Origin: Mariniplasma anaerobium
Lineage (GTDB): Bacteria > Bacillota_I > Bacilli_A > Acholeplasmatales > Acholeplasmataceae
Length of the DNA stretch: 64,000 nt
Direction of reading: 5' to 3'
Assembly: GCF_016865445.1 (NCBI RefSeq)
Contig: NZ_AP024412.1
Location: forward strand, 1,550,001 to 1,614,000
The notes under the pieces: model-generated
Told to the model about the DNA's origin: nothing
The model's database searches: none
The model's input: the letters and a program-made list of their open reading frames with translations, nothing else
Part shown: positions 8,994 to 18,281 of the stretch, piece after piece
How positions within the stretch are numbered: position 1 is the first letter of the stretch
How the letters are laid out: each line of letters starts with the position of its first letter
Position numbers and translations under genes: made by a program

Positions 8994-10462
8994 TATTTTG
9001 TAGCTTGTTTCTTATATTTCTTATACTCTTCAGTATTACACAACACAAAATGATCTTCTTCTATTTCTCTTAAAGTTGGTCCTTCTTTAGAATAATCATG
9101 TTCATCTTGAGGACTATATCTATGAGTCTTACCTCTTTGTTGTTCAAATAATGGGTCTGGTTGAGGAATTGAAGCCATAAGTGATAATGTATATGGATGC
9201 ATTGGGTTATCAAAGATTTTATCTTTATTTCCAATTTCAACAATCTTACCAAAATACATAACTGCTAAACGGTCACTAAAATACTTAACTACAGATAAAT
9301 CATGGGCAATAAACATAATAGTTATGCCTTTTTCTTCTCTTAAATCATTAAGTAGATTAATAACTTGTGCTCTAATAGAAACATCAAGAGCTGATATAGG
9401 TTCATCAGCAATAATAAATGATGGTTCGACAACTAATGCACGCGCAATACCGATACGTTGACGTTGTCCACCACTAAATTCATGAGGATAACGACTTGCA
9501 TGTTCAGGTACTAGTCCAACAGTCTTTAAAGCATCTTTAACTTTGTCATCAATAACTTTTTCATTTTTATATCCATTAATTCTTAAACCTTCTGCAATAA
9601 TTTCTTTTACAGTCATTCTTGGATTAAGAGATGCGATAGGATCTTGGAAAATCATTTGCATTCTACGCATTAATAATTTGTTTTCATGAATAAGATTATA
9701 TTGAAGACTTGATAAATCTTGTTTTCTACGGATACCATTTAATTTTAATTCTTTAACAGCATTATCAGCTTTTTCAACAAGTGCTTGATGTGCTTTTTTT
9801 GCTTGTTGATAAACATCTTTATTTTCTTTTGACATTTCTGCCAATGCTTTTTTAGATTGTGCAGCTTCTTCTTTTAATTGATCAGCTTCTTTTTTTAAAT
9901 CAACTTTTAAATCATCATATTTCTTATTGATTTCTACATATTCAGGGAAGCTCTTTAAGTTCTTTTTAGCATCTACTGCATGATCACTAACATTTTTTTC
10001 GAATTTTTTGTCTCTTTTTGCAAGTCTAAATACTTCTAAAGAAGCATTTTTTTCTTTTTCATATTGAGCATTAATTTCATCAGTTTTTTCAGCATGTAGT
10101 TCTTTATTAATAACTTGATTTTCTAATGCTTCTTGAAGTTTTTCTGCTTCTTCAATTTTAGCAGATTTTGCTCTCTTCATATTTTCTTTATGTTGTTTTT
10201 TTGCAGCCTTAACATCACTTACAATACGAGTGCCATGGAAAAATGCTTCTCCACCACTAGAATTGTAAAGTTTAATAATGGTTCTACCGGTTGTGGTTTT
10301 ACCACATCCGGATTCACCAACTAGTGAAAATACTTCACCTTTATAAATCGTAAATGAGACTCCATCTACGGCTTTGTTATACATTTTATTACGCCCAGAT
10401 CCTAATTTGAAATGTTGTTTTAGGTTCTCGACTCTTAGAATTTCTTCTCTTTTTTCACTCAA
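8993..10462 (-). CDS. oppF: Oligopeptide ABC transporter ATPase OppF with long coiled-coil insert
   Basis: 489-aa ATP-binding subunit of the peptide importer. Walker A GESGCGKTT (residues 49-57), Q-loop IFQDP (271-275), signature FSGGQRQR, Walker B IIADEPISALD and the C-terminal oligopeptide-transport region (MHPYTLSLMASIPQPDP) are intact. Between Walker A and the Q-loop lies an insert of about 175 residues (roughly 82-258), rich in Lys, Glu, Ala and Asp and free of Pro over long runs, so probably an antiparallel coiled coil projecting from the nucleotide-binding domain. Typical OppF is about 310-330 aa. Similar long inserts are known in mycoplasma Opp ATPases. Overlaps oppD by 4 bp. Confidence 0.92.
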   Translation of the reverse strand: MSEKREEILRVENLKQHFKLGSGRNKMYNKAVDGVSFTIYKGEVFSLVGESGCGKTTTGRTIIKLYNSSGGEAFFHGTRIVSDVKAAKKQHKENMKRAKSAKIEEAEKLQEALENQVINKELHAEKTDEINAQYEKEKNASLEVFRLAKRDKKFEKNVSDHAVDAKKNLKSFPEYVEINKKYDDLKVDLKKEADQLKEEAAQSKKALAEMSKENKDVYQQAKKAHQALVEKADNAVKELKLNGIRRKQDLSSLQYNLIHENKLLMRRMQMIFQDPIASLNPRMTVKEIIAEGLRINGYKNEKVIDDKVKDALKTVGLVPEHASRYPHEFSGGQRQRIGIARALVVEPSFIIADEPISALDVSIRAQVINLLNDLREEKGITIMFIAHDLSVVKYFSDRLAVMYFGKIVEIGNKDKIFDNPMHPYTLSLMASIPQPDPLFEQQRGKTHRYSPQDEHDYSKEGPTLREIEEDHFVLCNTEEYKKYKKQATK

Positions 10463-12012
10463 TTTACATCACCTGCACTCTTAACATTTTTTGTCTTAGA
10501 TTGAGCAGCACGTCTTTTTGCATCTGCCTTGTATTTAGTAATTCTATCTGTAATAATTTTCGGCTTTTTAATATCAGGTGCATTTTCATGCAACAACCAT
10601 GTTGCAGCATAATGTGAGTCGCTTACTTTAAAGAAAGGAGGTTCTTCTTCAAAGTCAATCTTTAATGCGAACTGATTTCTTTCTGCAAATGCATCACCTT
10701 TTGGAGGATATAACATATCTGGAGGTGTTCCAGGAATAGATAAGAGTTTTTCTTTAGTATCTAAGTCTGGTACACTCGCTAATAGTGCCCATGTATATGG
10801 ATGCTTTGGATCATAGAAAATATCAGATGAACTTCCATATTCTACAATTTTACCTGCATACATTACAGCAACTCTATCAGCCATATTAGCTACAACACCT
10901 AAGTCATGGGTAATAAATATAACGGATAAACCACGTTCTTTTTTGATTTTTTTAATCAAATCAAGAATTTGTTGTTGAATGGTAACATCTAATGCTGTAG
11001 TAGGTTCATCACAAATAAGTAATTCAGGACCTGCAGTTAATGCAATCGCAATAACAACACGTTGTCTCATCCCACCTGAAAATTGGAAAGGATACTGAGT
11101 AAAACGTTTTTCTGGTTCTGGAATACCTACTTCATTCATAATTGTAATAGCGCGTTCATATGCTTCTTTTTTGGTTACATGAAAACGACGTCTATAAACT
11201 TCTTTATTATTCTTTAATGCTTCTTTTGTTTCATCATATGCTTTTTTACTATCTTCATACGATGGACTGTTTTTTTCAATGCTATCTAAAGATTTTTTAC
11301 TTGCCTCTACATCAGCTTTTAATTTAGCATATTCTACTTTTTCTTCTGCTTTCACTTCTTTAATTTCTTTTTTAATTTGTATTTTAGCAGCTTTTTTAGA
11401 TTCTAAGTATTTTGTTTTTAATCCAGGAAGATCTTTTTTTAACTTAGAAATAGTTTCATGTGTAGATTTTTTAAGTGCTTGAATTTTAACTTTCTTATCT
11501 GCTTTAGGAATACTATCATCTTTATTAATTTCAAAGATTCTTATATCTCTATCTTTTTTAAGTAGTTTAATTCTAGTTTCTAAATTCAAGTAATCATGAA
11601 ATTCATTATGATATAAATCTCTAAAGCGATTTTTGAAGCGATCTCCACCAACAAGCATAGCTTCAGTAATCTGTTTACCAATTCTCATTGTAGGGTTTAA
11701 ACTTGATGATGGATCTTGGAAGATCATACCAACTTTACTACCTCTAATTTTATGAAAATTTTCTTCAGATAGTTTCGCTAAATCTTGATTGCTATATAAA
11801 ATTTCACCTTTATCAATGTTACCATTGTTAGCTAAAATACCCATAATAGCTCTATTGGTAACAGATTTACCTGAACCTGATTCTCCAACTATAGCTAAGG
11901 TTTCGCCTTTATATAAATCAAATGAAATTGTTCTAACTGCTCTAACTAATCCGTTAGGCGTTTTAAAAGATATGGTTAAATCTTTAACCTCTAATATTTT
12001 TTCTTTACTCAT
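10459..12012 (-). CDS. oppD: Oligopeptide ABC transporter ATPase OppD with coiled-coil insert
   Basis: 517-aa second ATPase of the importer. Walker A GESGSGKS (43-50), Q-loop IFQDP (97-101), signature FSGGMRQR (311-318), Walker B LLICDEPTTALD, and the HPYTWALLASVPDLD region near the C terminus. The insert here follows the Q-loop, in the helical subdomain (about 122-280, Lys/Glu-rich, coiled-coil-like), a different place from the insert in OppF. Typical OppD is about 330-350 aa. The two inserts could pack against each other in the OppD-OppF dimer (inference). Overlaps oppC and oppF. Confidence 0.92.
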   Translation of the reverse strand: MSKEKILEVKDLTISFKTPNGLVRAVRTISFDLYKGETLAIVGESGSGKSVTNRAIMGILANNGNIDKGEILYSNQDLAKLSEENFHKIRGSKVGMIFQDPSSSLNPTMRIGKQITEAMLVGGDRFKNRFRDLYHNEFHDYLNLETRIKLLKKDRDIRIFEINKDDSIPKADKKVKIQALKKSTHETISKLKKDLPGLKTKYLESKKAAKIQIKKEIKEVKAEEKVEYAKLKADVEASKKSLDSIEKNSPSYEDSKKAYDETKEALKNNKEVYRRRFHVTKKEAYERAITIMNEVGIPEPEKRFTQYPFQFSGGMRQRVVIAIALTAGPELLICDEPTTALDVTIQQQILDLIKKIKKERGLSVIFITHDLGVVANMADRVAVMYAGKIVEYGSSSDIFYDPKHPYTWALLASVPDLDTKEKLLSIPGTPPDMLYPPKGDAFAERNQFALKIDFEEEPPFFKVSDSHYAATWLLHENAPDIKKPKIITDRITKYKADAKRRAAQSKTKNVKSAGDVN

Positions 12013-13952
12013 TATTCGCTACCTCTCAACTGTGGATTTAATGCATCACGAAGAGCGTTACCGAACATATTAAATGTAATCATTAAGATCGCAACAATTA
12101 ATGTTGGGTAAATAATCAACCAAGTATTACCTGATAAGATTTGTTCTTGTCCATCTTTTAGAATAACCCCAATCGATGTACCAGTTAATTTGATTGGACC
12201 TATTTCAAGTCTTTGACCGTTCCCAATACCAAATCCTAAATAAGATAAGTTAACTTCAAGGAAGATAACTGAAGGAATACTTAATACAACTCTTGTTACA
12301 ATAGTTCCTAAGGCATTTGGAAGTATATGCTTAAAGATGATACGTCCATCCGACGCTCCAAGCGTTCTAGCGGCTAAGACGTACTCTCGACCTTTATATC
12401 GATAAAACTGGAATCTGGTGACTTTGGCTGCGCCTATCCAGCCATCGTAGACCATGAATATGAACAGAGCTATGAAGCCCGGCCCAATCAGAACTGTAAT
12501 AATACCAATCATCGTAATCTGCGGGAAACTTCCCCAAATATCCAAGAATCTTTCCATCAAAATATCGACTTGACCACCATAATAGGCACTTGTAGCACCC
12601 CATATAACACCAAGTACAATATTAACTGCCGCTGCTAAGAATCCTAATAACAATGAAGTTCTTAACCCTAGCCAGATTAATGTAAATAAATCTTTTCCAA
12701 ATACATCAGTACCAAATATAAAGTATGGTTCATTATCAAATTCTAAAGCATATTGACCATCAATCATTGTGAAATAATTTGTATTGATTAAACCAGTACC
12801 TGGAACCAATTTAACTTCTTTACCAACGACTTCAGTTATAGGATAACCTTCACCAAATGTCCACGTGTTAGGTTGATCACCATAAACTATAGTTTCAGCC
12901 ATACCAGGATTATCTGCTAAAATTCTTAAATATTCTACTTCACCCATTGTGCGTTCTCTATCTCTTAATAAAGCTGCATAAGAGTCATAAGTAAATGATG
13001 CTCTAGTTACAACGGCATTTTTTCTATCAAATCTACCATTTTCAAAATCAGTATCTATTGTAAATACATCCATGACAACTAAAGAATAACCACTAAATTC
13101 AGCAGTAACTTCACCATTATATTTAATTGTGACAGAGTTAAATGAAACAAACTCATCTCCACTTTCACTTAATTCTGGGAGTACATGTCTGAACACTAAG
13201 TATCCAGTTGTTGTTCCACCAAGTGTATCCATTGGATTAATTGAAGTTACTCCACTTTGATCTATAGTACCAAGTAAAGTAAGATCAGCATAAGATGTAT
13301 AATCACTCGCTATATCTGTAGGTGATAAATAAACTTCTAAAACACCTGTTGTTTGTATATCATTTAAGTCCACTTCAATTGTTGATCCGTTAGCTAAAAC
13401 GAATCCTACTGTACTTTCTTCTTCAGTTTCTTCATCGAAAACTGTATTAGCTAAAACAAATCCAAAGGATAGTTTATCATAAGCTACATACAATTCATCA
13501 GTCCCACCTATGTATGCTGCACTTTTTACAGTACCAACTAATGTATTGTTAGTTAGAGTATCTAAGAATATATATTCTAATTGGAATCTATCGGTAGGAT
13601 ACCCTAGACCTGTAATTGGATCAATTGTATCGTAGTCAATTGTTTGATTTAAATACTCTTGTTTACCATCAAAAATACCTAATTTTTCTAATAAAGGAAC
13701 TCTAGGTGGTAATGTCTTTAATTCTGAATTGGTTTGATCATAAAAACGATCTGGTGTCAAAATCGGAACAAATATTGACATCAAAATAAAGATGACAAGA
13801 ATAATTGTTGCGATTACATTATACTTATTTTTAGTAAATCGTAACATTGCATCTTGAAAATATGTCAATTGCTTTGTCTTAAGTTCTTTATCTAATAATC
13901 TCTCATCTTCTTGGACTAATTGAAAATAATCTTTAGTATATTCTTTTTTCAT
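12012..13952 (-). CDS. oppC: Oligopeptide ABC transporter permease OppC with large extracellular domain
   Basis: 646 aa against about 300 for typical OppC. A cytosolic N terminus and first helix (about 43-66) are as usual. Then comes an extra domain of about 345 residues (about 70-412), Thr/Asp/Glu-rich and predicted beta, before the canonical five-helix permease domain (about 414-646). The coupling-loop motif is present (EYVLAARTLGASDGRIIFKH). The insert faces outside the cell, where it could help dock OppA or a substrate; that role is inference. The family assignment is certain. Confidence 0.9.
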   Translation of the reverse strand: MKKEYTKDYFQLVQEDERLLDKELKTKQLTYFQDAMLRFTKNKYNVIATIILVIFILMSIFVPILTPDRFYDQTNSELKTLPPRVPLLEKLGIFDGKQEYLNQTIDYDTIDPITGLGYPTDRFQLEYIFLDTLTNNTLVGTVKSAAYIGGTDELYVAYDKLSFGFVLANTVFDEETEEESTVGFVLANGSTIEVDLNDIQTTGVLEVYLSPTDIASDYTSYADLTLLGTIDQSGVTSINPMDTLGGTTTGYLVFRHVLPELSESGDEFVSFNSVTIKYNGEVTAEFSGYSLVVMDVFTIDTDFENGRFDRKNAVVTRASFTYDSYAALLRDRERTMGEVEYLRILADNPGMAETIVYGDQPNTWTFGEGYPITEVVGKEVKLVPGTGLINTNYFTMIDGQYALEFDNEPYFIFGTDVFGKDLFTLIWLGLRTSLLLGFLAAAVNIVLGVIWGATSAYYGGQVDILMERFLDIWGSFPQITMIGIITVLIGPGFIALFIFMVYDGWIGAAKVTRFQFYRYKGREYVLAARTLGASDGRIIFKHILPNALGTIVTRVVLSIPSVIFLEVNLSYLGFGIGNGQRLEIGPIKLTGTSIGVILKDGQEQILSGNTWLIIYPTLIVAILMITFNMFGNALRDALNPQLRGSE

Positions 13953-15052
13953 TATTTTTTAGCCCCCATTCTAATTTGTGGATCAATAATACCATATGTT
14001 AAGTCGACGATAAGAACAGTAACTAGACCAATTACACCATAAAATGCACTTGAAGCCATAATTACATTATAATCATAGTTACCTGTAGCAAGGGCTTGTA
14101 AGGTAACACGACCAACACCAGGAATACCATAAACTTTTTCCAAAATGAACGAACCACCTAATAAGGCTGCAAACGAGCTTATAATGATTGGAACCATTGG
14201 AACTAGTGAATTTCTAATTGCATGTCTTAAAACGGCTTGAGTATGACTCAATCCTTTAGTTTTCGCAAGTAAAACAAATTCAGATGTTAATACTTCTGAT
14301 AACTCAGCACGTAACAATCTTGTTAACCCTGCAATAGAAGGTAATCCTGCAGCTATAACTGGAATGACAAAACCTTGAGCAATTTCCCAAAATGATTGAA
14401 GTGCAACAAGCGGGAATCTGGAAGGTAAGAATCCATCCATCTTATAACTGAAAATCACGATCAGTAATAATATAAATACCAAACTAGGTACGGATAAAAA
14501 TACCATAATAACAATTTGCATGATGTTATCGACTATAGTATCTTTTTTAAGTGCAGCTATAATACCAAATGCAAATCCAAATGGCAGATAGAATAACAAT
14601 GTTGCTATGTTTAAATAGAATGTGATTGGCATTCTTTCAGCAATAATCTTAAACGCTGGGTAGTTCACTCTAACTTTCGTTGACGTTCCCCAATCCCAAT
14701 CGGTAATAATATTGTCTAACCATCTTATGTATTGCTCTGGAATAGGCACTCTATAGAAAACTTTCAAAACATTACTATCTCTTACTGGTTCAACGACAAA
14801 AACCGTCTCATTTATGCCGGGATTTGTAGTACGAATTTCATTGAAAATCGCTACTTCTTCTGGATCATTTTTATCATAGTACTCTGAAACATAGTAACCG
14901 TCAGAGACTTGTTTTTCAAGCCATGTGTCTTTTTCTTCATTTTTAGTTGGTGGATATTCAGGAGCCAATTTCAACAACATGAATGTAATTGTTAATGTTG
15001 TGAAAAGAATAATGAATATCCAAATAACTCTTTGAATAATATATTTTGTCAT
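13952..15052 (-). CDS. oppB: Oligopeptide ABC transporter permease OppB
   Basis: 366 aa. First helix about 5-27, then an extracellular segment of about 110 residues (30-140) that is longer than in E. coli OppB, then five further helices. The binding-protein-dependent permease motif is clear (LLAKTKGLSHTQAVLRHAIRNS). It pairs with OppC to form the channel. First of the membrane-complex genes and shares one base with oppC. A possible extended -10 lies 28 bp upstream, so it may be transcribed both from oppA and on its own. Confidence 0.93.
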   Translation of the reverse strand: MTKYIIQRVIWIFIILFTTLTITFMLLKLAPEYPPTKNEEKDTWLEKQVSDGYYVSEYYDKNDPEEVAIFNEIRTTNPGINETVFVVEPVRDSNVLKVFYRVPIPEQYIRWLDNIITDWDWGTSTKVRVNYPAFKIIAERMPITFYLNIATLLFYLPFGFAFGIIAALKKDTIVDNIMQIVIMVFLSVPSLVFILLLIVIFSYKMDGFLPSRFPLVALQSFWEIAQGFVIPVIAAGLPSIAGLTRLLRAELSEVLTSEFVLLAKTKGLSHTQAVLRHAIRNSLVPMVPIIISSFAALLGGSFILEKVYGIPGVGRVTLQALATGNYDYNVIMASSAFYGVIGLVTVLIVDLTYGIIDPQIRMGAKK

Positions 15053-15079
15053 TTGATCTCTTCCCTTACTTTTTTATTT

Positions 15080-15088
15080 ATTATATCA
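15080..15088 (-). promoter_or_regulatory. Possible extended -10 promoter for oppB
   Basis: On the minus strand TGATATAAT matches TGnTATAAT, 28 bp before the oppB start. No good -35. It could give separate expression of oppBCDF. Confidence 0.4.
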
Positions 15089-15093
15089 TAATT

Positions 15094-15206
15094 CATGTGC
15101 TATTACACCATATTTATGTAATAAATATAATAGCACATGAACTAGATAGATAAAGCGTAATAAGGGGGGCCACACTATAAACTAATATATATGGCTCCCC
15201 TATTAC
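15094..15206 (-). other. Two strong hairpins between oppA and oppB
   Basis: Hairpin A pairs 15094-15105 with 15128-15139 (CATGTGCTATTA, 12 bp). Hairpin B pairs 15157-15169 with about 15193-15206 (GTAATA and GGGG/CCCC blocks). Neither has a good U tract on the minus strand, so they look more like 3' mRNA-stabilising or partial-termination structures that keep oppA transcript above oppBCDF. Confidence 0.6.
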
Positions 15207-15266
15207 CTCTATTTAATTATTTTATTAATTTTTACTAATTAATTTGAGTCTAAATTGAGTATGATT

Positions 15267-18119
15267 TTATAACCAAGCCCAACCAATATAGTAATCACCA
15301 ATGTGTAGAACTACAACACCATCTGACCAACCTTCAGCCCATGTAGTAGCATATACTTCTGTATAAGCAAGTGGTGCAGCAACATCAGTAGCGATTTCAG
15401 CAAGTGTAGTATAACCTTGATCTACGCCGATATAAGCATCAGCAGCGATTTCAGCATCTGTAAGAGGTCCTACAGAAACAGTTAAGTTATAGTTACCATA
15501 GTTAGTAAAGATAAATTGTTGAATTGCATCTTCAGCATCTGTTGATAAACCTAGTTGTGAATAAAGTTTATAAGCATTGTTTTCAACTGAGATAACAAAT
15601 AAGAAGTTCTTACCGCTTTCAGTAACAGCGATATGAGCAACTAAACTATCAAATCCTTCGTCTGTAGCAACATTAGCAAGTGTATCACCTAATATGTATT
15701 CAGCAAGTGTAGCACCGTCTGATACAGTATCTGTAACTTCGCCGCCCATGTCAAGATAAGCATCAATTAGATCTTCTGCATTATCCCAAGCATCTTGTTC
15801 AAGACCATCTTTAACATATACGTTTCCAACTAGAGCTGAGATTAAAGCATTGTAGCCCCATCTTTCGTATACTAATTCGCCATCTAAGTTATTATAAGCA
15901 ACAGGAATTAATGCAGTTGTAGTATCAATACCCCAGTTAAGAGTAAATCCACCACGGTTGTCATCAGAGTATACATCCAAGAAACTTGGAGCATCTAATA
16001 ATGAACCACTAATACCACCAATACCTAAGTCAGTAGCGCCAACCATCATGTAATCATAATAGTTATTTGGGAATGCAACGTCATCAACTTGGAATACTAC
16101 TTTAACAAAGTTAACATCATCAACTAATAAATCTTCATATTGTTCAACTAAATTCGCTACCATAGCTTGAGCATTAGTGTTACCACTTGAAGCCCAAGTT
16201 AAGATTAATTCGATTTCAGTATAGTTACTTGCAGTACCTGCTGTGTAATATCCATCAGCAATACCTTCTGCAACAGCTTGTTTAAATAAATCTAAAGCAA
16301 CGTCTGGGAAGTAACCATAAGAACTACCACCAAAGTCTTCAACAAGAGCAGCACCTGCAGCACCAGATCTAACGCCTAGTCCTGAGTCACCATCAAGGAA
16401 GTATGTTGTAGTAAATAGTGTAAACGCTGGTAAGTAAGTACCTACAACGTTAATAGCAGCTTCATATCTATCAAAACCATACATTAATGCTTGTCTCATA
16501 GATTTGTACATTAAGATTGGTTCTGGTACAAATGTTTCATCTAGTGCATTACCAGGAGTGTTTTCAATATAGAAATCTCTATTAGCTTCTGTACCGAATG
16601 AATTGATTTGTAATCTCCAAGTTGTAGGATCTGGAGAAATTTTAATTCTAGGATCACTTGCATAGTTATCAAGTTCTGCAGCAGGAACTGAAGCACTTTC
16701 TAATCTACCAGCGATAAATTCAGCAAATACTTGGTTTGAGTCATCAATATAAGTAAATTGTTGACCTGTATAGTTATACATATCTGCATCTGGGAATAAT
16801 TCGTTTTTCTTGAATGTTAATAATTGTCCTGGAGTCCATACATCAAAGTAATAAATACCACTTGATGCAACGTCAGCAGGGCCTTCACCATAAGTACCAC
16901 CAGTGTTTGGATCTCCAAGTTCTTCAAATAATTCTTGGTTGATTGGAGTTAAAACTGCACCAGCAAAGCCGTATAATACGTCAAATGCTGCTTTTTCAGT
17001 AGTATATTCTAGTTGGATTGTATAATCATCAATTAATTTAAGACCAACATCTTCCCAACTAACAGAACCTTCTAGATATTCAGCAGCATTCTTAATACCT
17101 TGAGATACAAAGTCGCCACCACCAGTTCTAGCTCTGAACCAATCGTTGTCTAATGCATACTTCCAAGTCCACATATAGTCACTTGCATCTAGGTCTTCAA
17201 AACCAGCAGGTAACATTGATGTGTCAGTATCTGGATGGAATTTCCATGTAAGATCGTCTCTTACTGAAATTGTCCAAGTTTTAGCATAAGTTTTACCATT
17301 AATTACTGTACCACCTGTAGGTACTGGTAAAGCATCAGCTAATTCAGGAAGGATTTCAAAACTTTCTTTAGTTGAATCAAAGAAGAATTGATATAAACCA
17401 CCTTTAAATAAATCAGCAAAATCTGAAGTAGCTGAATCATCAGCATTCCAAGGGTTTAATGAGGTTGGGTCAGTGCTATAAGCAGATCTCCAAGTATATT
17501 CACCAGCATTACCATAAGTAGATCCATACATTAATACGTTAGAATCATCTTCAGTAAATTGTGAGAATTTAGTACCGAATCCCATAACACCATTGTAAGT
17601 TTCACTGAATAATTGTACTCTGTCAGCATAAATAACTCTAGCTGCACTTGTATATAGAGGAACACCTGCATATACATTTTCTAATAAGTAACGTTCTGCA
17701 GCATTAAAGATAATGTCTTTATCTTCTGCTTTAAGTTTAGAAAGATCAACACCGCTTAAATATTGTGCAAGTGGATAATCTTCTAAAGCACGATCACTAA
17801 CAGTTACGCTCTTAGTAGCAGTTACTACATTACCAGCACTGTCTTCTACTTCGTAAACAACTGAATAGTTACCAACAACAGTGTTATCAACGTTATTAGT
17901 TTTAACAACGATGTCTGATGTTAAGTCACCATCTTCTTCATCTGTAGCAGTGACGCCAGCAAGTGGGTCAAATTCATCAAATAGTACGATTGCTACAGCA
18001 CCTGTTCCAGCGATTGATGGATTAGCATCAACTACTACAGGGTCTTCTTTACAAGCCACTACTGTTAAACTTGTAAGCAATAACATAAATACAACAAGCA
18101 ATTTTTTCGGAAATTTCAT
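15267..18119 (-). CDS. oppA: Oligopeptide-binding lipoprotein OppA with N-terminal Ig-like domain
   Basis: 950-aa extracellular solute-binding lipoprotein (lipobox V-V-A-C, Cys23). Residues about 30-110 form an Ig-like domain of the DUF5011/HYR type (DPLAGVTATDEEDGD, ending SAGNVVTATKSVTVSD). The rest is a family-5 substrate-binding protein (TWRSAYSTDPTSLNPWNADD, TWTISVRDDLTWKFHPD and the later LILTWASSG region). It captures peptides for OppBCDF. It is longer than usual (about 540-600 aa), with an extra C-terminal part of some 150-200 residues. First gene of the operon, with its own promoter. Confidence 0.92.
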   Translation of the reverse strand: MKFPKKLLVVFMLLLTSLTVVACKEDPVVVDANPSIAGTGAVAIVLFDEFDPLAGVTATDEEDGDLTSDIVVKTNNVDNTVVGNYSVVYEVEDSAGNVVTATKSVTVSDRALEDYPLAQYLSGVDLSKLKAEDKDIIFNAAERYLLENVYAGVPLYTSAARVIYADRVQLFSETYNGVMGFGTKFSQFTEDDSNVLMYGSTYGNAGEYTWRSAYSTDPTSLNPWNADDSATSDFADLFKGGLYQFFFDSTKESFEILPELADALPVPTGGTVINGKTYAKTWTISVRDDLTWKFHPDTDTSMLPAGFEDLDASDYMWTWKYALDNDWFRARTGGGDFVSQGIKNAAEYLEGSVSWEDVGLKLIDDYTIQLEYTTEKAAFDVLYGFAGAVLTPINQELFEELGDPNTGGTYGEGPADVASSGIYYFDVWTPGQLLTFKKNELFPDADMYNYTGQQFTYIDDSNQVFAEFIAGRLESASVPAAELDNYASDPRIKISPDPTTWRLQINSFGTEANRDFYIENTPGNALDETFVPEPILMYKSMRQALMYGFDRYEAAINVVGTYLPAFTLFTTTYFLDGDSGLGVRSGAAGAALVEDFGGSSYGYFPDVALDLFKQAVAEGIADGYYTAGTASNYTEIELILTWASSGNTNAQAMVANLVEQYEDLLVDDVNFVKVVFQVDDVAFPNNYYDYMMVGATDLGIGGISGSLLDAPSFLDVYSDDNRGGFTLNWGIDTTTALIPVAYNNLDGELVYERWGYNALISALVGNVYVKDGLEQDAWDNAEDLIDAYLDMGGEVTDTVSDGATLAEYILGDTLANVATDEGFDSLVAHIAVTESGKNFLFVISVENNAYKLYSQLGLSTDAEDAIQQFIFTNYGNYNLTVSVGPLTDAEIAADAYIGVDQGYTTLAEIATDVAAPLAYTEVYATTWAEGWSDGVVVLHIGDYYIGWAWL

Positions 18120-18159
18120 TTTTTTTCTCTCCTTTTCTTATCAAAATTGATTATGTTTC

Positions 18160-18188
18160 ATTATACCAAAAAATATTTAAATATACAA
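18160..18188 (-). promoter_or_regulatory. oppA promoter
   Basis: Minus strand TTGTAT (18183-18188), 17-bp spacer, TATAAT (18160-18165). Start codon 41 bp further on, preceded by AAGGAG. A 12-bp palindrome GAAAACGTTTTC at about 18209-18220 lies upstream of the -35. Confidence 0.75.
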
Positions 18189-18281
18189 TATCAAGTTGAA
18201 AAACTACTTGAAAACGTTTTCTAGCCCCCTTAAAATAGAATATTTCTTGATTATAAGGGTGTTTTCTATATAAAATCTAAT

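Noticed and set aside
10133-10324. Plus-strand frames inside oppF and oppD (also 11279-11482 and 11789-12073)
   Set aside because: They are antisense shadows of the Lys/Glu-rich inserts and conserved ATPase motifs.
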